Shown here piece by piece: positions 1 to 8,759 of a stretch of DNA of 64,000 bases (positions are counted from its first letter, which is position 1; each line of letters begins with the position of its first letter). The stretch covers positions 2,356,001 to 2,420,000 of the forward strand of contig CP051152.1 in NCBI GenBank assembly GCA_003970805.2, written 5' to 3'. The position numbers were made by a program, and so were the translations under genes. The stretch comes from Undibacterium piscinae (lineage in GTDB: Bacteria; Pseudomonadota; Gammaproteobacteria; Burkholderiales; Burkholderiaceae_D). The notes below the pieces were generated by a model, which was given only the letters and a program-made list of their open reading frames with translations, ran no database searches and was not told the DNA's origin.

Positions 1-1372
1 CAAGCCTTGACTTTAGAACTGGCGTATCACAAACGTCTCAAATTCAGCGCAAAAGCCGAAGCGCCGCGACCTGTTTTTAGAGTGCGAACAAAGACCGGCC
101 GAGCTTGCCCAATTATCTTCAGCGACAACACCACGTAAGCCAAGCCCTACCGGACGTAGGCCACTGCCAGCGGAACTGCCGCGCATTGAACATCGTCATG
201 AGCCAGAAAGCTGCACCTGCGCTCAATGCGGCAAAGACCTGATCAAGATCGGTGAAGACATCAGTGAACAACTCGACGTCGAACCAGCACGCTTCTTTGT
301 GCATCGGCATATTCGCCCTCAATACGCCTGTCGCGCTTGTGAGACAGTCACCGCAGCAGCCATTCCCCCGGCAGTGATCGATCGTAGTCTGGCGGCACCA
401 GGATTATTGGCATGGGTGGTAATTCAAAAATATCTCGATCACTTACCACTGTATCGGATTGAGCAAATCAGCAGTCGACACGGTGTTGGCATTGCCCGCT
501 CCACACTGGCCGAGTGGGTAGGACGTATTGGCGTCGCCCTGCAACCGCTCAGTGACCGGTTGGCAGAAATACTCAAGCAAGGACGAGTGCTGCATGCCGA
601 CGAAACCCCGGTGCCGCTGCTCGACCCCGGCAATGGTAAGACCAAGCGTGCCTATCTATGGGCATATCGCAGCAATGCCTTAGAAGACCAGCCTGCCATC
701 ATCGTGTTCGATTTCCAAACCGGACGCAGTGGCAGTCATGCGCGCGCGTTTCTGCGGCATTGGCAAGGCCATCTTATGGTGGATGATTATGCCGGCTACA
801 AAGCCCTGTTCGCGCTGGGCATCACCGAACTGGCCTGCCTGGCGCACGCCCGTCGCAAATTCTTCGACCTGCACGCCGCCAATGGGCATCCGATTGCCAA
901 TGAGGCACTTACACGCATTGCAAAGCTGTATCACATTGAGGCCGAGGGTAAAGGCGACAGTATCGAACAACGACAACAACGACGTGCTACACAGGCGCTG
1001 CCAGAACTCAAAGCGATGCATGCCTGGCTGATTCACACACGCCAACAGAGCGCCGATGGCAGCAGTCTCGCCAAAGCCATCGACTACAGCCTCAAACGCT
1101 GGAGCGCGATTGAACGCTACGCCAATAGCGGTCATCTGCCAATCGACAATAATCCGATTGAAAACGCCATTCGCCCTATTGCCATTGGCAAAAAGAACTG
1201 GCTCTTCGCCGGTTCTGAACGAGCAGGCCGACAAGCTGCCGCCATTCAAAGCCTGCTCGCCACCGCGAAAGCCAATGGCATAGAACCTTTGGCATGGCTT
1301 AAAGGCACACTCGAAAAATTACCGACGCATCCAAACAGCCGGATTGATGAACTGCTACCGCTGCCTTGTTAA
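1..1372 (+). pseudogene. tnpC: IS66 family transposase TnpC, 5' end outside window, frameshifted
   Basis: DDE transposase of an IS66-type element. The N-terminal zinc-finger region (CAQCGKDL, then IGEDISEQLD), a first catalytic Asp in HADETPVPLL, DDYAGY, and the glutamate in NNPIENAIRP followed by KKNWLFAGSERAGRQAA are all present. The leucine-rich N-terminus (LAYHKRLKFSAKAEA) lies in frame 1 at 7-63, while the rest, from about 67, lies in frame 2. A frameshift with loss of a few bases near 60-75 therefore separates them. A GTG at 299 opens a long sub-frame but is not the native start. The element is probably no longer able to make full-length transposase. The upstream tnpA/tnpB genes would lie left of the window. 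Confidence 0.85.
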
Positions 1373-1390
1373 TGCGCTTTAGGAATAAAT

Positions 1391-1416
1391 GCTAGACGGA
1401 TCTGTTGGACGCTTAC
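1391..1416 (+). repeat. Right terminal inverted repeat of the IS66 element
   Basis: The sequence ends in ctgttggacgcttac. Read inward on the minus strand this is GTAAGCGTCCAACAG, and IS66-family ends typically begin GTAAGCG. It lies 44 bp after the tnpC stop, so the element ends at 1416. An 8-bp target duplication would be 1417-1424, but the left end is outside the window and cannot be compared. Confidence 0.7.
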
Positions 1417-1669
1417 GATTTTTCTATCTTTGACGGTAAACAATAGTCGAGAGTCTAGTCATAGCGAAGCTAGCTTATTTAAAAAAAGTGCTGGGAAGAA
1501 CAGTTCTTGAGCAGCAACAAAACGTTGCATTAAATTTAATTCTTGTTTTATTTATAAAATGTTCTACTTTTATAGGGATTATCAATATTAATAATAAATA
1601 CCCAATTAAAGTAACAAGTCGTTTGAGTCGCACATGTAGCAGTTCCAACTCAAAAATAGCGAGATTTAG
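1417..1669. other. AT-rich spacer, no convincing gene
   Basis: About 250 bp between the IS66 end and the exported unknown. It is clearly richer in A/T than the IS. A 61-codon frame at 1488-1673 has no recognisable features and is probably chance. It presumably carries the promoter of the next gene. Confidence 0.5.
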
Positions 1670-3460
1670 ATGAAAATTTTCTTTAAAAAAACACAGGCAG
1701 TTTGGCTAGTATTTACTATGTCCTACTTGTTTAGCCAAGCGTCAAATGCAGAACAAGTATTATTTCCAAAAGCAGAACCGATTTTAAGCGAATCTATGGA
1801 TCCGCCTCTTTGGATGTCTCTAGCGAATGGAGATGATGGGTACGTGAGAATCTCTGCTGAAGTAAAAATACCGCCAACAAGCTGTATCGCACTCGGAAAA
1901 AACCCTTTCTTTGGTAGTAAACAAACGACACAAGTTGCGTTGTCTTTAAAAACAAGCGGATTCCAAACAAATCTTTCCGATAAAGATATCCCTATTGCCA
2001 CTTTTGATTCCACTGGTCACGAAGGGGATTGTATCTCTCCTGCTAAATTACCAATCACAGTAATTCCTTTAACTAGACTGGAATCGAGTTTATCCGGTTC
2101 TGTTGGGGACCTAAGAATAATGTTAAACGTCAGATCGACGACAAATACAAAATATGAACTTGTACAGAAGGCTCAAATCGCCGTTAGTGCCGCCGCAATT
2201 TTTACAACAGGTGCCGCCACAATCGCGCTCACAACGTTAATGGGGAAAATCGGCGAACCGGCATTGTTACCGTTTATTGAAGGATTTGAAAAATATGCCG
2301 GAAATATGACGAACGGTTCTTCGGTCATTGAACAAGATTGGATCAAGATTCGAAAAGTCCCAATAAAATATGAGATCCCGGTATATCTCGCAGAAACAAA
2401 GTGGGATGAGAGCGCGGCAGACGTAATTACTCGGCTCCAACGCGGGGAATTAGACAGTAATAATAAACAATTTACCGTTGTACTTAAATTTGATTACGTT
2501 CGATCAATTTTTGATTCCGCGCCAATCGGACCAAATTATCTCCCCAATAGAGAGAACTCCTTAACAAAGCATGTCCTAGCTTATCCGGAGCAACCGGGTC
2601 TGCCGAATATTTTACAAGTACTAAATTCAGGATCACCAAGCCTAGGGCAAGATCTTTCAAATCCAAATAAAAACACTTCAGAGACATGCAATGCAATTTA
2701 CACAAAATTAAGTACCGAAATTCGTTTAAGTAAGCCCGATAGAGCAATTACGATGAAAGCTTTTATTGATGAGTCCATGCATTCGTCCGATTGGCCCCAG
2801 ACTAAACTGTTTTCTGACTGTTTCAGAGATTTGAAAGATACTGGAGAAATGATAGCTACTCATTATGGACTTGGTGAAGTTTTGCCTGAAGTTCCTGATG
2901 GTCAAAAAGCTTATGGACCCACGTTCCCTAATTTTCCTAAATGGAAAGCTGAGATTCCCGATTTAATGGCGAAGATACGCGGAATTTTAACATTACCAGA
3001 TAACAGAAACGCTGCATTGAAATTACTAAATAGGGGAACGGATATTGAGTTTATTGACTATTCAACTGCTTGGGAGACGCCATCCTTAAATCAAGTAGTA
3101 GCCTCGTCCCCCACAGCCGCAGGTGGAACTGGTGCAGTACAATCAGTTACCCCGTTGCCAACATTATTGCCGAATATTGAAAAATTTTCTTCCCGGAAAA
3201 TTTCTCAAGCTGGATGTTTTTCTGCTTTTTATCCCGATGATACCAATATGACAGTTCCAAAAGGATATATGTTAATGCTTGATGATTCGAACAGAGTCTG
3301 GCTAGGGATTGCAACTTTTACCGACGTACGACCACGAATATTGTCATCTTTTGAAGTAACGCAGGTAGTGAATGGAGATGGTTGGCATCAGAGCTTTTCA
3401 AGGAAAAATTATGGAGAAAATGCCATTTGTCCATCCATCCTAAATCATACGCCAATTTAA
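1670..3460 (+). CDS. Exported protein of unknown function, 596 aa, AT-rich
   Basis: I do not recognise this family. The N-terminus has a signal peptide: Lys-rich start (MKIFFKKT), hydrophobic core (VWLVFTMSYLFSQA) and likely cleavage after SNA near residue 27. A second hydrophobic stretch near residues 166-190 (AVSAAAIFTTGAATIALTTL) could be a membrane helix. The C-terminal 90 residues hold two cysteines (AGCFSAF and NAICPS). Codon use is strongly AT-biased compared with genes right of 3860, which with the adjacent IS suggests recent acquisition. It lies upstream of and collinear with the muramidase cassette, but a 400-bp gap argues against tight operon membership. Protein existence is likely because the frame is long and open; function is unknown. 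Confidence 0.7.
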   Translation: MKIFFKKTQAVWLVFTMSYLFSQASNAEQVLFPKAEPILSESMDPPLWMSLANGDDGYVRISAEVKIPPTSCIALGKNPFFGSKQTTQVALSLKTSGFQTNLSDKDIPIATFDSTGHEGDCISPAKLPITVIPLTRLESSLSGSVGDLRIMLNVRSTTNTKYELVQKAQIAVSAAAIFTTGAATIALTTLMGKIGEPALLPFIEGFEKYAGNMTNGSSVIEQDWIKIRKVPIKYEIPVYLAETKWDESAADVITRLQRGELDSNNKQFTVVLKFDYVRSIFDSAPIGPNYLPNRENSLTKHVLAYPEQPGLPNILQVLNSGSPSLGQDLSNPNKNTSETCNAIYTKLSTEIRLSKPDRAITMKAFIDESMHSSDWPQTKLFSDCFRDLKDTGEMIATHYGLGEVLPEVPDGQKAYGPTFPNFPKWKAEIPDLMAKIRGILTLPDNRNAALKLLNRGTDIEFIDYSTAWETPSLNQVVASSPTAAGGTGAVQSVTPLPTLLPNIEKFSSRKISQAGCFSAFYPDDTNMTVPKGYMLMLDDSNRVWLGIATFTDVRPRILSSFEVTQVVNGDGWHQSFSRKNYGENAICPSILNHTPI

Positions 3461-3862
3461 TGTCCTGAAAGCCGAAAGGGTGACTTGATTATGACCACTA
3501 ATATTGCATACCGCGCCAAATTAGAATTTGCCACACGCAAAATTAAACAAGGGACGGGCGCAATATTATGGTGGGAAATTTATGTAATTTTTCATTGCCA
3601 ACAAGTCGAACGAAACAATTTTTATCAGTTTCACGATACCTAAATTCATGTTCCATCCACCCTGTTGCTTGCGTCAAGTTTGACGTGGAGCTTTGACTTG
3701 AGATGCACATTCGTGAGAAGAACAATCACATAAAAATTGGGGGGAGCTGTGCTGGCATTATTAGATCTTATCAAAGGCTACAGTTCTTGTACGCTAACTG
3801 CATACGCCAGCTGGTTTTTTTACTTTTAGTTCATAAGATCAGAAATTTATGGAATAAATAAA
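3461..3862. other. Intergenic region without a supported gene
   Basis: About 400 bp. It holds only a 60-codon minus-strand frame (3543-3725) with no features. The last 60 bp before the muramidase are AT-rich and could hold its promoter. No strong hairpin or repeat was noticed. Confidence 0.5.
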
Positions 3863-4447
3863 ATGTCTAAACTACTTGAAGAACATGATTTCGAGACCGC
3901 AGCCTACCTCTTGGATTGTGATGTCGCGGCCATCAAAGCAGTGGCTGAGGTGGAGAGTCGCGGGAACGGCTTTTTAAACGAAGGCAAGGCGAAAATTCTT
4001 TTTGAAGGACATATTTTTTACAAGTACACCAAGGGGGCTTTTAAAGATAGCAATCCGAGTATCTGTTATACGCCCTGGACCAAGCAATATTATCTGGGTG
4101 GTATCAAAGAATACGGCAGACTGGCAGAGGCCGAGGCGCTGAATAAAACCGCAGCGCGCATGTCGGCCAGTTACGGCAAATTTCAGGTGATGGGTTTTAA
4201 TTTTGCCACCTGCGGTTTTACTTCGGTGGATGATTTCTACAACGCCATGCAAACAGATGAAAAATCCCAGCTCGATGCCTTTTGCGAATACATCAAACAC
4301 AATCACCTCAGCAATGCACTGCGCCAGCATGATTGGGTGGCGTTTGCCAAAGGCTATAACGGCCCCGAGTATTGGAAAAACAATTACGACAAACTGATGG
4401 CGGCGGCCTATGAAAAATTTTCTCACGAAAAAACAAATGTAAACTGA
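3863..4447 (+). CDS. N-acetylmuramidase-domain protein (endolysin-like)
   Basis: Predicted peptidoglycan hydrolase of the muramidase/DUF3380 family, which includes phage endolysins and cleaves the MurNAc-GlcNAc glycan strand. At 194 aa it is essentially a single catalytic domain. The motif AEVESRGNGF places the likely catalytic Glu at residue 31 (or 29). Further family signatures are ILFEGHIFYKYT, ASYGKFQVMGFN and AKGYNGPEYWKNNYD. It has no signal peptide or cell-wall-binding domain, so it would need a holin, a secretion system or lysis to reach the wall. It starts a collinear run with the two-helix protein 14 bp downstream, the DUF5675 protein and the phospholipase C. Phage endolysin origin or a type VI effector are both possible; no phage structural gene or VgrG lies nearby. 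Confidence 0.8.
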   Translation: MSKLLEEHDFETAAYLLDCDVAAIKAVAEVESRGNGFLNEGKAKILFEGHIFYKYTKGAFKDSNPSICYTPWTKQYYLGGIKEYGRLAEAEALNKTAARMSASYGKFQVMGFNFATCGFTSVDDFYNAMQTDEKSQLDAFCEYIKHNHLSNALRQHDWVAFAKGYNGPEYWKNNYDKLMAAAYEKFSHEKTNVN

Positions 4448-4461
4448 AACCGGAGCGCGCC

Positions 4462-5019
4462 ATGGGTACAACAGACACTCTGGATGATAAATCTGCCGCG
4501 ATGCTGGATACTTTTTCCAAGCGCGATACCTTGCTGGGAAAGGTGACCGGACCGGTGCTTGCCTTAGTCACGGTGTTGTTGACGTTTGGGATGTTTTTTT
4601 ATTTCGTCTGGGTCAGCAGTAGGCCATCGGCAGAAATTAACAATCTCAATTCCTGCATACGTGATATGGCAGTGGCACAGCAGCAATTGGACGCGGTGAA
4701 AAGTCCCATAAAAAACCCTGAAGCCAAGCCAGGCACAGCGAATATAGCCCAACAAAATTCCGAAGATGAGCTAAGAAATAAGCTAGCGCACAGCAAAATA
4801 CTTTGCGACTACGCTAAGTCGGCGCTGGACACCGTCAAAGAGCGCCAGGCAACGATGAAGGAAATCATGCTGTACGTGCTGGGCGTCTTATCCTCGGCCT
4901 TAACCACCATACTCGGTTATTACTTCGGCAGCTCCAAAGGTAGTTCAGAAAAAAATCATGCGTTGAATGCAATCGCAACCCAGATAGATAAACAGCCTTT
5001 ACCTAATTCTAATGGTTAA
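4462..5019 (+). CDS. Two-helix inner-membrane protein, holin-like
   Basis: 185 aa with two membrane segments, about residues 29-51 (PVLALVTVLLTFGMFFYFV) and 135-155 (IMLYVLGVLSSALTTILGYY), joined by about 80 polar residues. The second helix ends in YYFGSSKGSSEKN; a helix ending in YFGSS is seen in several small phage-type holin/spanin-associated proteins. It begins 14 bp after the muramidase stop, so co-translation is likely. It could be a holin releasing the muramidase, or an inner-membrane immunity protein with a periplasmic loop protecting against it. Sequence alone does not decide. The name holin-like is inference from topology and position. Confidence 0.6.
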   Translation: MGTTDTLDDKSAAMLDTFSKRDTLLGKVTGPVLALVTVLLTFGMFFYFVWVSSRPSAEINNLNSCIRDMAVAQQQLDAVKSPIKNPEAKPGTANIAQQNSEDELRNKLAHSKILCDYAKSALDTVKERQATMKEIMLYVLGVLSSALTTILGYYFGSSKGSSEKNHALNAIATQIDKQPLPNSNG

Positions 5020-5082
5020 TTATTACCTCGCACCGATTTTTATAAGTGAACTACGGTGCGAGGCTTTTATGGAAAACACATC

Positions 5083-5478
5083 ATGAATCTGCGACTTGTT
5101 AGAGAGATTTTCACTGAGAAAAGTAGTATCGGCAGCCTCTATGTAAATGAGGTGTTTGAGTGTTTTACGCTGGAGGACAGGATACGTCCGGTCAAGGTCA
5201 AGGGTAGCACCGCGGTCCCTTATGGACACTACGAAGTCATCATCAGTTATTCAGAGCGATTTAAAAAGCCCTTGCCTTTGTTGCTGGCAGTGCCAAATTT
5301 TGACGGGATACGGATACATCCCGGCAATACCGATGTAGATACCGAGGGCTGCATTTTAGTCGGAGTGGAAAGACTTCAAGACGAAATCAGGCAGAGCAAA
5401 ATAGCTTTCGACAAATTGTTTAAGCAACTGCTAGCCGCAGCAAAAATAGAGAAAATATTCATAGAAATACTGCAGTGA
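5083..5478 (+). CDS. DUF5675 family protein, L,D-transpeptidase-like
   Basis: 131 aa from the ATG at 5083, chosen over an in-frame GTG at 5056 because a GGAAAA ribosome site precedes it and the conserved domain starts at MNLRLVREIF. It matches what I know of DUF5675: an early FTLED motif, AVPYGHYEV, then IRIHPGNTDVDTEGCILVG. The spaced His (79) and Cys (90) in HPGN-x4-DTEGC resemble the HxG...GC catalytic arrangement of YkuD L,D-transpeptidases, so peptidoglycan or peptide acyl-transfer chemistry is plausible but unproven. No signal peptide. It sits between the holin-like gene and the phospholipase gene, which supports a cell-envelope role. Confidence 0.7.
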   Translation: MNLRLVREIFTEKSSIGSLYVNEVFECFTLEDRIRPVKVKGSTAVPYGHYEVIISYSERFKKPLPLLLAVPNFDGIRIHPGNTDVDTEGCILVGVERLQDEIRQSKIAFDKLFKQLLAAAKIEKIFIEILQ

Positions 5479-5517
5479 TTTTGGCAAATTAAGACAATTG
5501 AAAATAAAGGACACAGC

Positions 5518-7785
5518 ATGCTAATCAGCATCATTAACCGTTCCAAAAAAATCACTGACGAACAGGTGCAGAATGCAATACGCGCGATTAACCGTCAGGT
5601 AAAGGAAGATTTCGAGCCTTACTGGAGCTTTGGCGCAACGCTGCGCTTAGAGGGCCGAATCGGCAAAAGCGTCAATAAAAATGCGCTGCCAGAATTACGT
5701 GGCGACGCCATACTCTATCTGTCCGACAAGGCCGATGTAGAAGATGCGCTGGGCTATCATGATAAAAATTTTCGTGGCATCCCGTATGGTTTTGTGTTCA
5801 CAGAATTATGCGAACAGCTCAAGGAAAGCTGGACGGTAACGTTGTCGCATGAGGCGATGGAATTAATCGGTGATGCGCAAGCCAATCTGCTAGTGCAGGG
5901 GCCGCACCCGAGCATCCCGGGTAAAGAAGTATTTCACTGGTTTGAGATGTGCGATGCGGTGCAATCGGATACCTATGCCATTGACGATGTGGAGGTATCG
6001 AATTTTGTCTTACCGCTGTATTTCACCACAGAAGAACAGGAAGGCGGGCGTAATGATTTTCTCGGCCGCCTGACGAAGGGCAAAGCGCTCAACTCTTTCG
6101 GCGTCAATCCGGGTGGCTATGTCGGTTATTACGATCCGCAGTCGCGCACCCATGAAACCTATGCGGCCCCCGATGATAAGAAGGCGCAGCAGCGGATAGC
6201 GATTAAAGGCAAAGTGAAATTCGGGCGCAGTTATGTGCGCAAGCGCGCCGATGCGACTATCGTCAAAGAGCAGGAGCACAAGCGCATCCTGGGCGCCAAC
6301 CCAACAATCAGTGTGGCCACGCATCCCGACCCGATACGCCACGTGATCGTGCTCATGCTGGAGAACCGCTCTTTCGATCACATGCTGGGAGACGCCAGCA
6401 AGATTTATCCGGATCTGGAAGGCATACCGCAGCATGGCCCTCGCTATCAAAATACCTCGTCCGCCAGCAAAATATCCTATGCGCAAAAACCGAATGCGAT
6501 GAACAAGATCGCCATCGATATGCCGCACGAGTATGTCGATGTAATGGCGCAAATGGGTAGCAGTACAGTGCCGCCCATGGGTGGCTTTGTCGATGCTTAT
6601 CTGAGTGTGGCTGGCGTCAAGGAAAGTAATCCCGGCCAAGTCGAGCAAGTCATGAGTTACTTCCCTCTCGGTGCCACTGCGGCCAAAGATAGTCTGCCGG
6701 CCTTGCATGGTCTGGCGCGCAATTTTTTAGTCTGCGATCACTGGTTTTCGTCTATGCCAGGGCCGACCTGGCCGAACCGCTTCTTTGTGCACAGCGGCAC
6801 TTGCCTGGGCCGAGTGCTGATGCCTTCACGTCAGCATCCGGCTAACTTGTTCGGCAACAATCAGGACACCATTTACAATCGCCTCGATGATGCCGATAAA
6901 ACCTGGCGCATCTACCATCAAGGTGTGCCGCAGAGCATAGTCATGACCAAGCTATTGCCTAAACTATTCACTTCGCATTACTCAGGCATGAAAAATTTTT
7001 ATACTGACGTGGCCGGTCCTGAAAGTGACTTCCCTGACTACGTGTTTATCGAGCCGGCCTATTTTGGCGCAGACGAAAACGATCAACACCCACCTTCCGA
7101 CGTCGCGCTGGGCGAGCAGCTGATCGCCAATGTGTATCAGGCGCTACGCGCCAACCAAGAGTTATGGGAGTCGACTTTATTGATCGTTACGTATGACGAA
7201 CATGGCGGGTTTTTTGATCATGTGCCGCCGCCCTTGACGGTTGCTCCCGACTCAAACACCAAGGAGTTTGCATTTAATCGTTTAGGGGTAAGGGTGCCCG
7301 CCATCCTAGTCTCGCCTTGGGTCGATGCCGGAGTCTGCAAAACGCAGTTTGAGCACAGCAGTATTTTGCGTTACCTCTGCGATAAATGGGCGATGCCGCC
7401 CTTGAGCGCACGTACCAGCAGCGCGGCCGGTGTGTATCAGAGCAAGAGTCTATTACCAGAACTGAGCAAACGCAGCACTCCGCGCACTGACACTCCACTC
7501 AAGCTGGCTGCCAACGCGGTAACCGCGCTGAAGAAAGCCGGAGCGGGCGCAACGCCAGAAAGCCCAGTCGATGGCTCACGCGAAGCCCTGATGTATTTTG
7601 TCGCCAATCTGCCCGAAGACCTAAAAGCCAAGCCGGCTGCCCGTAAAGCCAGCGCGCCTAGTTCAGCCAAGCTTAAGCAAATCAGCGATACGCAATTACG
7701 CAAATTGGCGGAACAAAAATTTGCCAGCTTGATGGCGGGAAAAGCGCGGCCAGTTAGCACTAAGAAAAAGACCGCGCCTAAATAA
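5518..7785 (+). CDS. Phospholipase C/phosphoesterase with N-terminal peptidase-like domain
   Basis: 755 aa. Residues about 270-650 are a phosphoesterase-family (bacterial phospholipase C, acid phosphatase AcpA-like) domain: HVIVLMLENRSFDHML holds metal-binding Glu/Asn, PGPTWPNRFFVHSG follows, and TYDEHGGFFDHVPPP near residue 557 supplies the second metal site. Residues 1-200 form a separate domain with LSHEAMELIGDA near residue 110 and WFEMCDAVQ downstream, resembling a zinc-peptidase HExxE arrangement. Residues 660-755 are Ala/Lys-rich and low in complexity. Classic phospholipases of this family carry a Tat signal; this one has none. It is last in the cassette, 39 bp after DUF5675. Likely an envelope-lipid hydrolase; the N-domain role is inferred. 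Confidence 0.8.
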   Translation: MLISIINRSKKITDEQVQNAIRAINRQVKEDFEPYWSFGATLRLEGRIGKSVNKNALPELRGDAILYLSDKADVEDALGYHDKNFRGIPYGFVFTELCEQLKESWTVTLSHEAMELIGDAQANLLVQGPHPSIPGKEVFHWFEMCDAVQSDTYAIDDVEVSNFVLPLYFTTEEQEGGRNDFLGRLTKGKALNSFGVNPGGYVGYYDPQSRTHETYAAPDDKKAQQRIAIKGKVKFGRSYVRKRADATIVKEQEHKRILGANPTISVATHPDPIRHVIVLMLENRSFDHMLGDASKIYPDLEGIPQHGPRYQNTSSASKISYAQKPNAMNKIAIDMPHEYVDVMAQMGSSTVPPMGGFVDAYLSVAGVKESNPGQVEQVMSYFPLGATAAKDSLPALHGLARNFLVCDHWFSSMPGPTWPNRFFVHSGTCLGRVLMPSRQHPANLFGNNQDTIYNRLDDADKTWRIYHQGVPQSIVMTKLLPKLFTSHYSGMKNFYTDVAGPESDFPDYVFIEPAYFGADENDQHPPSDVALGEQLIANVYQALRANQELWESTLLIVTYDEHGGFFDHVPPPLTVAPDSNTKEFAFNRLGVRVPAILVSPWVDAGVCKTQFEHSSILRYLCDKWAMPPLSARTSSAAGVYQSKSLLPELSKRSTPRTDTPLKLAANAVTALKKAGAGATPESPVDGSREALMYFVANLPEDLKAKPAARKASAPSSAKLKQISDTQLRKLAEQKFASLMAGKARPVSTKKKTAPK

Positions 7786-7855
7786 TGACAGCGGTGCACT
7801 AACTGCTCAGCCTGCTACTAAAATTATTAAAAACAAAACGAAAACCTCTCAAAGG

Positions 7856-7926
7856 AGGCACAGAGACACAGAGAAAAACGGAGAACTGCTTGGCTTTCCT
7901 CTGTGAATCTCTGTGTCTCTGTGCCT
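7856..7926. repeat. Perfect 18-bp inverted repeat (cacagagacacagag type)
   Basis: Arms 7856-7873 (aggcacagagacacagag) and 7909-7926 (ctctgtgtctctgtgcct) are exact reverse complements around a 35-bp spacer. They lie downstream of the phospholipase gene and could act as a terminator-type hairpin, although no T-run follows. The arms are low in complexity, and this vocabulary is often seen as a dispersed intergenic repeat in bacteria. Confidence 0.75.
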
Positions 7927-7994
7927 CTGTGTTGAATGGTTTTGACTTTCTTCATAGCGGGCTGAACAGTGACGGCGGCGCTAGCATGCAAAAT

Positions 7995-8083
7995 GGCATG
8001 CCGCCAGCGCGCATATCTGGTGCGGCTGGCAGGCCGGTATGCCTGCAAACCCGCATGGAATATGCGCCAGCGGCCGGTGCCAT
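7995..8083. repeat. Dispersed palindromic repeat, copy 1
   Basis: Member of an ~80-bp family in this window. Its arms are of the form GCGCATATCCCATGCGG and CCGCATGGAATATGCGC around a variable 30-40-bp centre. Here gcgcatatctggtgcgg (8009-8025) faces ccgcatggaatatgcgc (8051-8067), between two convergent genes. Confidence 0.75.
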
Positions 8084-8098
8084 TTTAAATTTGTAAAA

Positions 8099-8596
8099 CT
8101 ATTTTTCTACGCCAGCGTTGTCGCGTAATTTGTCGGCGAAGTCGCCCATCTTAATCGCTGCCTGCACCGCCAACGCATCAGCTTTAAGTGCCACATTGGC
8201 GGCTTTTAAGGCCAGTTGCTCGCCCACTATGGCCGCTTTGGCCGCGACCTCATTGGCAGTCTGGGCGCTGCTGTCCCACACTTGATCGGCCACCAGAGTG
8301 GCGCTATCGGCTAGCTCTGCCGCCTTCAACGAGACTTGTTCGGCCAGTAGATTAGCGGCATCAGCGGCTTGCGCTGCTTTCATGGCGAGATCATCACCCA
8401 CCAGCAAGGCCTTGGCGCTCACCTCACTGGCAGCCAGCTTGCCGCTATCCCAGGCTTGGTCAGCGACCCGACTAGCTTGCTCGGCAAATTCAGCAGCGGT
8501 GGCCGCAGCCACTTTTGCGATCACCTCTAGATTTTTTTCAGTCTCATCCAAAAACTCTGACAGCTTATCGCTTAATTGGCTCTTGTTATCGCTCAT
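8099..8596 (-). CDS. Ala-rich helical protein with internal duplication
   Basis: 165 aa, almost entirely Ala/Leu/Lys/Glu/Asp and predicted long amphipathic helix; no signal peptide or membrane helix. It contains two copies of one module 58 residues apart: residues 44-75 (VADQAWDSGKLAASEVSAKA and on) and 102-133 (VADQVWDSSAQTANEVAAKA and on). The pattern recalls apolipoprotein-like, LEA-like or phasin-like proteins that coat membranes or granules, but I cannot assign a family. The gene is a single transcription unit, convergent with the upstream cassette and divergent from the next gene. Confidence 0.65.
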   Translation of the reverse strand: MSDNKSQLSDKLSEFLDETEKNLEVIAKVAAATAAEFAEQASRVADQAWDSGKLAASEVSAKALLVGDDLAMKAAQAADAANLLAEQVSLKAAELADSATLVADQVWDSSAQTANEVAAKAAIVGEQLALKAANVALKADALAVQAAIKMGDFADKLRDNAGVEK

Positions 8597-8759
8597 GGTC
8601 TTGCTCCTGATTGGGAAAAAAATTCGCTACTCGGATAGTGTATATCAGGGCTTTGCTGTTTTTTTCAATATTCCACAACACTCAGCCTTGTCATCGCCAA
8701 GTCACATTTACTTATTAAAATTTCATGATAATTCCCTAAAACCAAACTGAAAGCCACCC

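Noticed and set aside
1488..1673. 61-codon plus-strand frame before the exported unknown
   Set aside because: AT-rich chance frame with no ribosome site, signal or family features.
3863..5478. Prophage
   Set aside because: Muramidase and holin-like genes suggest phage, but no integrase, capsid, tail, terminase or attachment repeats are nearby.
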